Assembly (NCBI RefSeq): GCF_002878395.1 | Contig: NC_061119.1 | Span: 16,547,850 to 16,611,849, forward strand | Source: Capsicum annuum | Lineage: Eukaryota; Streptophyta; Magnoliopsida; Solanales; Solanaceae | Reading direction: 5' to 3' | DNA: 64,000 nt | In this document: positions 11,703 through 22,501 of the stretch, piece by piece | Layout of the letters: every line of letters starts with the position of its first letter | Position numbering within the stretch: the stretch's first letter is position 1 | The notes under the pieces: generated by a model | What the model was told of the DNA's origin: nothing | Database searches by the model: none | The model's input: the letters and a program-made list of their open reading frames with translations, nothing else | Program-made: the position numbers and the translations under genes

Positions 11703-12456
11703 ATGAACGGTATTGATTTTCGTGAAAATAGATTGAAATGTCAAAATGATCCGACTATGATGAAGAAGTTATCAGCTATTGCATCTGTAAAGAGGAAGAA
11801 GTAAGTTATAAAAAATAAATTTTCGTGACAATGAATGCGTTCTGATACATCATAAATTTTATATGTGATTTTGTTTCTTTATAGATATGATATATTCAAT
11901 ATGTTGCGTCTGATACATAGATTCAAGGTTAATGAGTCCTTGCATGCTTTATGATACATAATACAACATATATGTGATTATGGTTCAGATTTATACTTGA
12001 TACATGTAAAATACTTATTATGATACGTAGATCTAATTTTGTCGAGATTTTACATTTATATGATACATTCTAAAAATTGTGTGTGAGTTTTAGTTTGTTT
12101 TACACTTGATATATTAAATATCATGAGTATGATACATAAGTATGAGATATATCATTACTTCTGATACATAGTCAATGTTGAAGTTGGTTTGTATTATTTT
12201 TTTTCATCCGATACATTCAAATTAATGAGTATCCAACATATTTAGGGACTCTAGAGTTTTTGTAACAGGTTTTGCTGAGTTTCTTAGTGATGATTCGATT
12301 CCTTCATCTGATTTTGATGCAGAATATCATCAAAAGAGATACACAATATTCTTATGGAACTATGGCGTCGTCAAGGCTAGGAAAGGATATGTTAGCGACA
12401 ATGAAGATCCACTAAAAAATAATAGAGATAGGAAGAAGAGGAAGAATTTTGATTGA
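11703..12456 (+). pseudogene. Ulp1-peptidase-like (KAONASHI-type) gene remnant
   Basis: Exon 1 (11703-11800) would encode MNGIDFRENRLKCQNDPTMM..., ending KRKK at a GTAAGT donor. After an AT-rich intron, an acceptor (TGTAACAG) opens the exon at 12269-12456: GFAEFLSDDSIPSSDFDAEY, then HQKRYTIFLWNYGVVKARKG, then YVSDNEDP and a stop. That tail matches the end of plant Ulp1-like C48 peptidases found in MULEs (…AEFLS…YHxxRY…LWxYG…). The catalytic His, Asp and Cys region is missing, so no protease can be made. The assignment of exon 1 to the same gene is inferred from strand and splice signals. Confidence 0.6.
11820..12200. repeat. Swarm of (T/C)TGATACAT motifs
   Basis: The intron region of the Ulp1-like remnant repeats TGATACAT or GATACAT every 30-70 bp, e.g. 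'tctgatacatcat', 'tctgatacatagatt', 'atgatacataata', 'cttgatacatgta', 'atgatacattcta' and 'tctgatacatagtc'. The spacing is irregular, so it is not a simple tandem repeat. The same hexamer-rich pattern appears at 25560-25745 and 33240-33500. Confidence 0.75.
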
Positions 12457-12879
12457 GGGAGATTATTTTGGTGATTCAAATTTGAATTATGAATCTGTTA
12501 CTATTTTTTAGGGATTCAAGAGATATATCTCAATCAGAATCGCATTGATTGTTCCATTATTTACTCCTTTACTATTATTTTTCTTTTTTTATAGGCAATT
12601 AATTTGGTAGTTATGTATCTGTCGGGTATGTATTCGAACCAAACTTATGTATCATATCCGGGATATTAAGTAATTAATATAAAAGTTGGGAGAGAGGGTA
12701 ATTAGGTAACAAAGTGTTGAGATTTATATTGTTTACCCTTTTATTAAACGGGCCAATTCAGACCGGATTGAGCTGGGTCAACCCGACCCGTTTAATAGGC
12801 TTACCCCAGAAGTGGAATTCAGAAACAGATCTATATATGAAAAGGTATAATAATAGCAAATTATATACAATCTAATCAA

Positions 12880-12885
<6 letters not shown>

Positions 12886-12914
<29 letters not shown>
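12886..12914. repeat. (AT)n microsatellite
   Basis: An uninterrupted run of AT dinucleotides lies just outside the right end of hAT element 1. Confidence 0.95.
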
Positions 12915-12917
<3 letters not shown>

Positions 12918-12927
12918 AACATTGTTA

Positions 12928-13006
12928 TCGAATCTTCACCTTTGAAAAATTCACACTATGAAAAAGGTCTAATCCTAGGAGGCCTACTTAACCTCTAGGT
13001 TTTCTT
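12928..13006 (+). repeat. 75-bp direct repeat right of hAT element 1
   Basis: Second copy of the block at 6616-6690 ('aatcttcacctttgaaaaa...acctctaggttttctt'), in the same orientation. It carries a short extra 'aggaggc' relative to the left copy. Confidence 0.7.
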
Positions 13007-15178
13007 GTCACAATAATTAAGAGGTACTTCTACTATATTTATATAGGGATCGTTTGATTCGAAGATAAATTATACTAGAATTATAGTGTAGGAAATAGTA
13101 ATATAATAATTAGTTTTTATTAGATGTTTGATTTATTACATTAAAATTAGGTATATAAGATATTATTTAAAATGTTTACTATTTTATTAAAAGAAAATGA
13201 GTTTACAATCATAGTCGGGAATATTTGAGTTTTATTTGCTTGTAGAAAAATACAAAGATAATAATTAGATAAAGTTAAATAACTTTCTGTTAGTCGTCAC
13301 ATATCTGTTGCCGACTTCTCTACTTTGCTATGTTGTGATCATGAACTGAACTTATCTCATGCGAACCGAATAGGTGGTAGGCATTATGTGATGAGTCAGT
13401 TTCGGAGTGGAGAGTCTAAGGAGGCCAAAAGAATTATTCATTCGGATCGACAAATTTGTTTGCCCAAACATTAACTATTGGTGGAATGTCTATCCATGAG
13501 AAGTATCCAACAAAAGTATATTTGTACATTCTCACTCATTCACGAATTTATTCTAAAGCTAAAACCTGCTCCTAACAATTTAGAGGTCAATAAAATGGGT
13601 TAGATATCATAAGACCTTAGATTCAGATTCTAACAGAAATAAAAACATTGCATGATATCTTTTCATATATTCTAATCTTGATGAGAGGTGACAAAAACAT
13701 TCCTTATAAATGGTCAAGATACGCATAAGCTGATCATATATTTATATATGGATATCCAAAGTCAAGATACACATAAGACACGACACTTATAAAAAAAATT
13801 AAGTACTATTTTTTATTAAATGTTCCTGAAGCAGTGGGCGGACCTATGCGTGAATTTGCGGTGCTCCCACACTCATTAAATTAACTATAATTATATAAAA
13901 AATATATAAAAATTAATTTAGGATGGAGAAAAACACCCATTAAACTAAGAAAATAGTTGAGTGCTTTGATTTTCAAACGGAACAACCTTAAAACTTTAGA
14001 TATCTATATATATGTTTGAACCTTTTGAGTATCCACGATTCATAAATTCTGAATTTGCTACTACCCTGAAGGTACATGTAGTATTGTTTGTTCATGTCTG
14101 AAAAATTGTATGGTACTGTTGGATTAGATGGTGAGTGAATGGCACCTCTTTTTCAGTGTGTGCATGAATGGTGAAGACAATGTCATAGCCCATAAGGGAA
14201 TCATTTGTCCTCTCCAACACAAATTTTAACCCATTATTTCCATCCTACCATAATAATAATGTTTGTCCCCATGCTGTTTTATTATTATTATTATTATTAT
14301 TATTTTCTTCACCGTTTTTGTTTTTTCATTAATTATTAGACCCCTTTGCAAGTCACCAAATGTTTGGTAGTATGTGTATAAATAGTCAAACGTGAAAAAG
14401 GCTAAAAGCACGCCACCAATGAGTTGTAAATCTCAGTTGAAAAAAGTCCAAGTTGATACACTAGTAGTATATTTTTAACTCTTTTACGTCTCAATTTTAC
14501 GTGACATTATTTGATTAAATATAATATTTAAAAAAGATAAATAAATATTTTATATTTTGAAGTGGAGTTTGATTAAGCACATAATTTAAGATCGGAAGGA
14601 AAATAGATGGATGGAGTTTGATTAAGTACATAATTTAAGATCGAAAGAAAAATAGATTTTTGAAACTTATGATTTAAAATAAGTCATAGATATTTATAAC
14701 TATAAATCATCTTATTAAAGATAAAATGAGAAATTTAAAATTTAATTATTTTTAAATAAAATTATTATACTTTTACTAAAATGGATTAAAAAAAAATATA
14801 TAACTAGTGATAGTAACACTTAGTTTTGGGGAACAAAATGCAGTAGCCAAGAAGTTACCATTATAAAACTTGTCCCCTTCTCTTATCTATGTTTTTAAAA
14901 TAGAAAGATCATAGGAATTTCTTGAACTACTTTAATTTTCTACAAGTTATTTGTAAGGAAAAAGCTATACTTAAATCTAACTTTTTATTATGTTTATGAA
15001 TTGTCTGATGGAAGGCGGGTTGAAGAGGATAAGGATTGATGAACTTATAGTTGACAAGTTAATACCTCTCAAGATGAGATGCACATTATATCAAAGGCAA
15101 ATCCTACAACCGAAATGATGGAAAAATAAAGTATTTGATAAGGTATAACTCATGTTCATATGATATAGGCGTTTTTAG
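13007..15178. other. AT-rich stretch with MITE fragments and a (TTA)n tract
   Basis: I find no supported gene. Recognisable pieces: 13045-13190, starting 'gggatcgtttgattcgaag', like a MITE terminus; 13830-14060, 'gtgggcggacctatgcg ... cataaattctgaatttgctac', related to the CGGATG MITE family; a (TTA)n microsatellite at about 14280-14305; and 14487-14790, a Stowaway-like fragment containing a 47-bp tandem duplication (TGGAGTTTGATTAAG(c/t)ACAT...) at about 14560-14655. A TATAAATAG string at about 14374 has no gene attached to it. Confidence 0.45.
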
Positions 15179-15357
15179 TAGGGGCGGATGCAGAATTTTC
15201 AGTGAGCGGTTCAATAGTACATATACGGATTAGTCGAAAGGGGTTCAACCTCTATTATTTATACATAAATTTTTTTTTTACCATGTAAAAATAGTATAAT
15301 TTTCCGACGAAGGGGGTTCGGATGAACCCCATGAAATACATGTACATCCGCCACTGA
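15179..15357. mobile_element. MITE with TIR TAGGGGCGGATG / TCAGTGGCGGATG
   Basis: The element starts TAGGGGCGGATGCAGAATTT and ends CATGTACATCCGCCACTGA, which are inverted copies. Internal 'ggttcaacctc' and 'ggatgaacccc' blocks are typical of this solanaceous family. TTTTAG flanks it on both sides (15173-15178 and 15358-15363). It is noncoding and probably hAT-derived. Confidence 0.75.
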
Positions 15358-16591
15358 TTTTAGAGCTCAATTGATCGATGTAGCTTAAAAATAGATTCAT
15401 ATACATCTAGACAAAAACGAACAATACGTATCATAAATTTGGATCATGAAAATCTTTCTAAGTGATCGAACCCTTTGTCCTATATGTATGAATTTACTCG
15501 TTTGGTCCTATTGTCCCCTCTTATAGAGTAATAATACTATAACTGCCAACTATTTAGTGGTCCTATTTCCCATTTGTCAAAAGGGTAAATTTTAATGGTC
15601 AATTGATCATGAAAATAAAATATTATTCATATTACTTAAAAATTTTGAAATTAGAGCTGAAGCCGAAGTTGCATTTGATCATATTTCTTTGCAAAGAAAT
15701 TGTTAGAATTTCAACATAATTTTTTTATGTCTCCCCTAACCCCAATTTATAAAGCCTAGCTACTCTCAACTAGTCTCATTTACCTAAGAATGTATTTGTA
15801 TAGTCGGTTTGGTTTAGGTTTTTTCTTTCTAAACAGAAAGTCAATCAAATTATACCGATTTGCAAAAATTTAAATCAAAATCAAATGAAATTAAAAAAAA
15901 AAAACTTTTTCCTTATTTAATTTAATTTTTTGATTTGGTTCGATTTTTCATGAACACCTCAAGTCTCGAGCACTAAACTAAAAAAAAACTTACTAAGAAG
16001 ACTTTGGGTTTCTCCAAATAATCCTATTTATATCGAGTAAGCCAACATTGGTACTATTAATTAATTTTTTACTGAGAGTGTTGAAAAGTTAATACTTCTT
16101 TAACAAGGATGGAGCTGTTTAACTGAATAACTTTGACTTACAACAACAATTAGTTAAACATAAAGTTAAAAAAAGCAAATTGTCTTAATTATTAAAGTTG
16201 TGTTTTGTAGGTCCAAATCCACTTATGTTTACTTTTAATTAATCAATGTCCATAAATTAGGGTTTCATCAAGTAGTCTTCCTTGTTAAAGGAATCAATTA
16301 CTCTTCCAGAATTAACCTAAATCATTTTATTGGTGATCACTTATACCAAACTGAGTTAACTAGTGATAATATTTATGCAATGATATGATAGAAAGTACAA
16401 AGAAGCTTTTTAAAAGTGAACAAAAATTGCCCAATAGTAAAAAATTAATTGCACAAGTTCTAGATGATACAAATAAGCACAAGAATATTCTATAAAAACT
16501 CACCATACATGACTTATGCATTAGTCAATGTGGATCTATCTTACTTCCTAAACAAGAACAAACAGAGTCATATATATCTCATTATTTAAAA
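15358..16591. other. Unassigned intergenic stretch
   Basis: Nothing coding is supported. At 15505-15600 there are remains of the 'ggtcctatt(g/a)tcccc' foldback family. At 15800-15960 a run with 'ggtttggttta...tttgatttggttcgatttttcatgaacacc' resembles a hAT-type MITE terminus. Confidence 0.4.
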
Positions 16592-17457
16592 GGAAAAATT
16601 TTAGAAGTAGGAACTTTATAGTTATAATTATAATTTTTATAGTAACAGTTACATAATTATGAAAAATAGCAACTTGTATTTTGTATTTAAGTAAACTATT
16701 GCTATAAAAATACAAATACAACTTGAAAATCAATTTCTATTTTAACTCCATTCAGTTATGGATAAATAAGGAAAAAATCGTCCCTTAAATCATGCAACAT
16801 TTAATTATAAAGATTCTCTTTCCTTATAAATCTCCTTTTTAATCACTATCGTTATTTTACAGCAACATTATTCAAAATTGAAAAACATTTTTCATAATAA
16901 AAAACACAAAGCAATTTCAAAAAACAGAGAGACGACATAATTGTTGATCATCGTCTAAAATTTTGATAAAATTTTTTGAAAAAGACAACACCGGAAATAC
17001 AGGTATCGATAAACAAATTTGATTCAATTTTTAAATTTCGAAAAAAAAAAAATGAAATTGCTGAAAACTTGTAACAACACTGTGATTACTGTCGTAGAAT
17101 TCAATTTTGATTTCATATATGGATTTCATCAATTGTAGCATACAATGTTTTGTGCGGATATATTTTTTCAAACCAGAGTTTTCATTTGCGTTATGTATTT
17201 TAAAATAGAATTACATAATGTTATACGTTAAATTTGAATTTTTAATTGATCATAACTGGAATTTTGAAATACAATTGTTATATTATGTTTAAATTTTATT
17301 TCGTAATTGAAAATTTGAAATACAAGTGTTATACGTTAAATTTGAATTCTAATTGAAATTGAATTTGATATAACGTGAAAAAACAATTTCTGATTCATTG
17401 TATAAAGTACGTATTTGATTTTTTTTTTTCTATTTTGTAGTGTTCTGTGGATTGACA

Positions 17458-17778
17458 ATGGAAAGCATACATGTTCTTGTTAAGCACTCGGGTAGATGGA
17501 CATGTGAACATAAATATGAAGATTACATCAGTGATACTATATTGTTGAGTGTAAACGCTTCGTATAACCAACTCTACACACTGTTGGCTTCTCATATTAA
17601 TGTAGATCTGACCTGCAAATGCATTCCAATTGAATATCAGTTAACAGATATTTTACAAATTGATAGATGGAACTGCGAAAACAGACAAGAGACATCATAT
17701 ACTTTTACAGATCTTATTGAAAAGTTTCAAAAAATTCTCAAACAGAATGAAGCAGAGTGTACACATATGACGGTATGA
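17458..17778 (+). pseudogene. MULE transposase N-terminal exon
   Basis: The frame from MESIHVLVKHSGRWTCEHKY through DYISDTILLSVNASYNQLYT to QNEAECTHMTV matches the N-terminal, PB1-like part of MULE transposases from Solanaceae. I place the start at Met 17458 and not 17440, because an acceptor-like TTTTGTAG immediately precedes 17440 and the family begins at this Met. The exon ends at a donor-like GTATGATG. What should follow, the DNA-binding and DDE catalytic regions of several hundred residues, is absent. The next coding block at 18035 is already the C-terminal zinc-finger part. Confidence 0.75.
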
Positions 17779-18034
17779 TGACATACATTTAATTATGTTA
17801 TATATAAATTTGTGTTTTCATATATTGTATGAAATATATATTCATATATACATTAGTAAAGTTTAAAAAAATTCATATGCTGTACTGAAAAATATATATG
17901 CATAACAGAAAAATACATACTCAAACCTGTAAAATACATATGTTGAATTGGAAAAAATACATCTGCTAAACTAGAAATTACAAATGTCAAAATGATTTAT
18001 ATTTTTCTAATAATTTATCTTTTAATAATTTCAG

Positions 18035-18518
18035 GTTATACCAGCCTCACAGTATGTCTATACAGCCCACGACAAGGAGAAACATTTTATTGTCTGTCTT
18101 AAGAAAAAAATCTTCCTATTATGCATTCCAATTGAATGAGATACCGTGTGTGAATGCTTGTGCAGTACTTGATAGGAAGAATTTTAAGAAGAGATCATGT
18201 TACTCTGATCAATACAAGTCAAAAACAGTCTTGAGAACATATGATCTTCCGATTTATCCTTTACCAATCAAAGATGACTGGGTAATTCAACAGGACATAT
18301 TGGATGAGGTAGTTTTGCCATCAAAATACAAGCGCCCCCTGGAAGACTTGTTAAGAAGGGTCGTAAAAAATAAGGAAGAGATATGTTCGAAAAAAAAAAT
18401 AATAGTTGTAGTTCATGTGGGTTTAAAGGTCACAATAGGCGTTCATGTAGGAAATATAATAAATGATAAGTTTGTTGATGCATTCAGGCAAAAAGTTGTT
18501 TTTGAATTTTTTCATTGA
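18035..18518 (+). pseudogene. MULE transposase C-terminal (SWIM, zinc knuckle) remnant
   Basis: After the acceptor AATTTCAG the frame reads VIPASQYVYTAHDKEKHFIV, then shifts at an A-rich run near 18105 into AFQLNEIPCVNACAVLDRKN. That corresponds to a SWIM zinc finger (CxC...CxH): the CxC pair is replaced by SSYYAF and the His by Asn, so zinc binding is lost. The family motif LPIYPLPIKDDWVIQ follows. Near 18395 a ten-A run shifts the frame again. In the alternative frame a CCHC knuckle (CSSCGFKGHNRRSC) is perfectly readable and is followed by a stop. It is clearly a decayed transposase end, joined to its N-terminal exon by an internal deletion. Confidence 0.8.
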
Positions 18519-18599
18519 AAATTAATTGAATCTATATTTTAAGACAAATGTTTCATGTTATGAAATTTGTTATAGTTAAATTGTTGCAGTTTATTAATA

Positions 18600-19470
18600 C
18601 CAATATATACATTTTGTACAAGACATATAATATCACTGATACAACCACTAAAAGATTATAAATCCTGACATATACATATACAACCTACTATTCTACCAAA
18701 ATACATATTCTACCAAAAGATATTGCGTTAATGTAATCAGTACAAGTGAAAAATACATATAAAGGCATATTACGCCTAATCAGAACTGGAAATACATATG
18801 TATTATTCTTAAATATATATGTTTTATTCATACATGTATATGCGTTATTCATAAATACATATGCATAACAAAAAAAATACATATGTATTATTTGTAAATG
18901 TGAACCATACACATTTCTGCAAAAAAATACATATGAATTAGTCATAAATACATATGCAACACTAGAAATTACATAATCAAAACATAATATGGCTAACAGT
19001 TACTTAAATACATATTCTCGCTTAAAAAGTACAAATGTATTATTCATAAATACATATGCATCATACATATATATACAATTATAAAATAAATATATATTAT
19101 CCAAAAATACTTATGTAATATGGTAAAATATATATGTACTATCCCTTCATATATCTATAAGGAGAACTGGAAAATACATATTCAATTTTCATAAATTCAT
19201 ATGCAAATATTGAAAAAATACATATTCAAAATAAAATCTGGCTAACATTTACTTAAATACATATGTACACTTGAAAGGTACAAATGTATTATTCATAAAA
19301 TACATATGCATCATAAATATATATATAAAACTATACGATAAATATATATTATTCCAAAATACCTATGCAATATTATTCCAAAATACATATGCAATTCTCA
19401 TAAATACATATGCAACACTGAAAAAATACATATTCAAAACATAATCTGGCTAACAGTTACTTAAAGTAAC
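18600..19470. repeat. ATACATATG motif swarm and ~230-bp tandem repeats
   Basis: AAATACATATG(C/T)A and close variants occur at least a dozen times here, with more at 17860-17960 and 20560-20960. Superimposed is a longer imperfect tandem repeat. Its landmark 'ggctaaca(g/t)ttacttaaa' occurs near 18990, 19230 and 19450, followed each time by 'tacatat...gtacaaatgtattattcataaa' in the first two copies. The sequence lies between two convergent genes and has no coding content. Confidence 0.8.
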
Positions 19471-19639
19471 CACAAAAAATCTATTTTATAAGATTGAACA
19501 TCAATAATCTAAAAATAACATAAAAGAAACATTAACATATCAACTTTCAACATTAAAGTAACATATGAAACTTAAGAAATAGTCAATTAAATTTTTGTCC
19601 AGCTAAAGTTAACTGTTGTTCAATACATCAAATTAAAAA

Positions 19640-21201
19640 TAAACATCAAATTTCATGCACTTTAATGTCTTCTGTAATCCCGATTTTTCTATAAGACTCA
19701 TTGGTGCTTCAACATCACTTTGTGCCTTCTCTTATTCTTTTCTCGACCCATAGTGCCACAAAAGTGAAGCATATCTCGTGCAAAGAAGATCTGGGTCAAA
19801 GTCAACATATGGAACACCTTTACCAAAAGTAAGGTACTCAGAATATGTCACCATATATAAATCACAATTCATGCAAATACATTTATCAATAAGTTAGTAA
19901 CTGTCATACAATAAATATATACATATATACAAATAATCTGTATATTAATTACTTACAAGCTGCCACTTGGTTGTTGAGGCAAATCATCAACAAAAGAAAC
20001 ATCAAATAGATTCAACGTATCATTGAATTTGAAATTTGGATGATTGTCAACGTTTGAATAAAATACAGATTAGCAAACTTCACCGCATCTTCATCATTTT
20101 TCTTCCCTCAAATTTTATCCAAAACAACGACAAATAATTCTCTTTTCTGAACATAACTGGCACCATCGAAATATTGCTCAATAATTCTGTTTGGAAGATC
20201 CTCATCAAACACAAAATCATCCTTGTTTGAAACACAATTCAAATCAGTAACCATGGCAAACTCTCTCAGACTGAAATGAAGACTAGTGTCATTTGCACGA
20301 ATGACTATGACATTTGTAGAACTTTCCTTGGTCTCAAGAGACATAATACATCTCCCTAACTGCGCGTGAACCACACAATTCTTCTTTAAGAAGACACCAA
20401 ATGAACTATTATTAGGAAGCATCTTGTACTGCTCCTTCGTTAACATTGACTTAATACGATCTTCAATGTCATTGACGGTGTGACATCCTATATGTGGTGA
20501 AAATTTTGATAATACTCTTGCCATGTATATTTGATCATGCAACATTTAAAAGATCACAAAAATACAATTATATGTCTAAACAGTGCCACATATATATTTA
20601 CAAAACACATCTTCAAAGGTACATTACAATATATATACAAAAATCTAACATATGTATTTTATAAATACATAACTGGTCCAAGTTTAAGTGATCAAACATC
20701 AAAATACATATCATAGTCATCATCTAATGAATAACAAATACAACTGAAAATCAAATACAAATATTAGCATTAATAAAACAAAATTCATATATAATCGGTA
20801 ACAAATACATATCATGTAATTCCTAGAATACAAATCAACACATTTTAAAAAGTAACAAATATATATCTTCACAATAGCAACAACAATTCCATATCTTATC
20901 AGCAACTCTCACATAAGTACATAATATAACAAAGTATATATAAAATACATATATAAACATATACTCCATAAATAATAAAATACAAATAAAAGAAAATTAG
21001 CTCCTCCACTTTCTCTTCTTCAAATTCATAATCAGATGAAACAGGACTTGCAATTTTACTAGGTTCTCCTTTTTCAATTGACTTCGTCTTTTTCACAATT
21101 TTTTTAATTTTTGTGGGTTTTGGAGATGAAGATTTTGACAATGCTTTTCGTTTCATGATTTCCACAATCTTCTCCGGATCGTTACATTGCTTCGATCTCA
21201 T
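19640..21201 (-). pseudogene. DUF1985 / Ulp1-like gene remnant
   Basis: On the minus strand an N-terminal basic exon starts at 21201 (MRSKQCNDPEKIVEIMKRKA, Lys-rich, then an acidic stretch). A larger exon (20545 to about 19950) reads SSFGVFLKKNCVVHAQLGRC, then NVIVIRANDTSLHFSLREFA and FDEDLPNRIIEQYFDGASYV, the DUF1985 domain found in plant Ulp1-type MULE proteins. A stop interrupts it after VVVLDKI; the frame resumes with FKFNDTLNLFDVSFVDDLPQ. A last exon (about 19868-19640) gives VTYSEYLTFGKGVPYVDFDP and RYASLLWHYGSRKE, the tail of the C48 peptidase. The catalytic core between these parts is missing. Confidence 0.75.
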
Positions 21202-21409
21202 CTCTTCTATGCTAAAACCTTTATTCGATTAAATATTAGTAGAAATCAAGTTAATTTCTTCATCTTGTGTTAAAAAAAGGGTGCAGCAGACGCGCTTATC
21301 AATAAAAGGGTAAAAATATTACAACTTTTGATACATCTTATAATTTTGATAAAGTGTTATTATTAACTATAATTAAAGTCTTAGGTATGCTAGTTTCTGT
21401 AATTTTTCC

Positions 21410-22501
21410 TTTAAAATATTACGTCGTACAGACAAAAAGTCACAAAATGAATCAAAAAGCTATTATGGAAATTATTTTTCGTATTCACCTTACTTGTTAA
21501 CTTCACAAAAGATTTCAAAACAATATGCTCAACTCAACACTCTACGTGCAAGAAACTAACTCTGTTAGTACCAAACCAGCCACAACTTTCCTCAAGAGTA
21601 GGTTAGTTTCAATTTGTTTTGAATTTTGGGTATAGTTATTATTGTTATTACTGAATTTTCAAGATATCTTACACATTTATATGATTTCGTAACTCTCAAG
21701 ATCTACTTTACCCAAAAAAGTTGGATTTTGTGATAACTGAAATACATTGAAACAGAGAAAAAATATTTCTATTAGCCAAAAAATCTTTAATAAGAATGTA
21801 TATAAGAGATTTTCTGGTAGCAGAATCTAGTTGGATATATAAAAACAAAAATCCAAATAGGTTAAAATAGTACTCCAATAATGCAAAAAAATCTCAAATC
21901 TTCTTAGAAACATAGGTTTTAAGAATTCATCAAGAAGATATAGTATAGTAAATAGACAAACCTACTTTTTCATTTATATTTTTTGTCCTAACTAGAAACT
22001 TAACCATCTATCCACTAGGTATATAGAAAATTTACGTGATACCTTAAAATATTAATATTGAAATATTATTTTATACTTTGGCGTATTAAATCCACTAGGC
22101 ATTGGAATCATGGTCAGAGTACTGATTTTGTAACATTTAAATGGTGAAAATCATATTAGAAAGGCAATCTATTATATTGATAAACAAACTTGAAGAAGTC
22201 GATATAAAAAAAATCTCCAAGAAAAAAGAGTTGATTTACTAAATCAATTAGGTGAAATAATGAATAATTAACTTGCAATAATTTTATATAATTATTGGAA
22301 GAGGATGAAAAGTCTAATATTTCACTATTTCAATTCAATCATGAAATGATGAAATAAAAGAAGTGACATTTTGTCCTCGAACCACTTTTTTTAATTATAT
22401 ATATTTATATTCCTCCAACCACTCCTAGCTATTTTTATCACAACCAAACATTTATAATTTAGTTCAACTATGAAGAAATGTGCACGATTTGATGAGACAG
22501 T
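21410..22501. other. Unassigned intergenic stretch
   Basis: No gene, repeat boundary or RNA signal can be supported. The composition is AT-rich with scattered short repeats. Confidence 0.35.

Larger units (their letters stand above)
11325..12738 (+). mobile_element. Nonautonomous MULE with Ulp1-like gene remnant
   Basis: Identical 9-mers TTTTATTAA flank the element (11316-11324 and 12739-12747). Its ends are GGATAAATTAC and, inverted, GGGTAAACAAT. Similarity continues inward over about 40 bp ('...ctacaccttaa' against '...ctcaacactt'). It interrupts the GC-rich right arm of hAT element 1, so it arrived later. Inside are two exon-like pieces (11703-11800 and 12269-12456), with an intron full of TGATACAT repeats between them. 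MULEs carrying Ulp1-type protease genes are known as KAONASHI elements; the tail seen here fits that type. Confidence 0.8.
6771..12807 (-). mobile_element. hAT element 1 (about 4.6 kb plus a nested MULE)
   Basis: Both arms are unusually GC-rich for the region and share GGGTCAACCCG-type motifs: 'gtcgggctaggtcaacccgg' at 6797 and 'gagctgggtcaacccgacccg' near 12770. The ends are AGGGTGATAAG on the left and the inverted counterpart of CTGGGGTAAG on the right. The decayed hAT transposase lies between them on the minus strand. The right arm is interrupted by a 1.4-kb MULE at 11325-12738; removing it with one duplication copy makes the GC-rich arm continuous. I see only a weak flanking similarity (CCAGA), so the last few bases of each boundary are uncertain. 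Confidence 0.75.
16592..21409. mobile_element. KAONASHI-type MULE, two convergent genes, internally deleted
   Basis: The left end GGAAAAATTTTAGAAGTAGGAA is matched inverted by the right end (GGAAAAATTACAGAAACTAGCA on the minus strand, ending at 21409). Further inverted similarity continues for about 100 bp. TTTAAAA sits next to both ends, but a clean 9-bp duplication is not visible. The element carries a transposase remnant on the plus strand (17458-18518) and a DUF1985/Ulp1 remnant on the minus strand (21201-19640), tail to tail. Both have lost their catalytic middles. A dense ATACATATG motif swarm fills the space between them. Confidence 0.75.

Noticed and set aside
14374..14382. TATAAATAG as a host promoter
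   Set aside because: No leader or coding sequence follows; in DNA this AT-rich the string is expected by chance.
18688..18945. Minus-strand ORF of 85 codons with repeated YVF
   Set aside because: It is created by the ATACATATG motif swarm; no family features.
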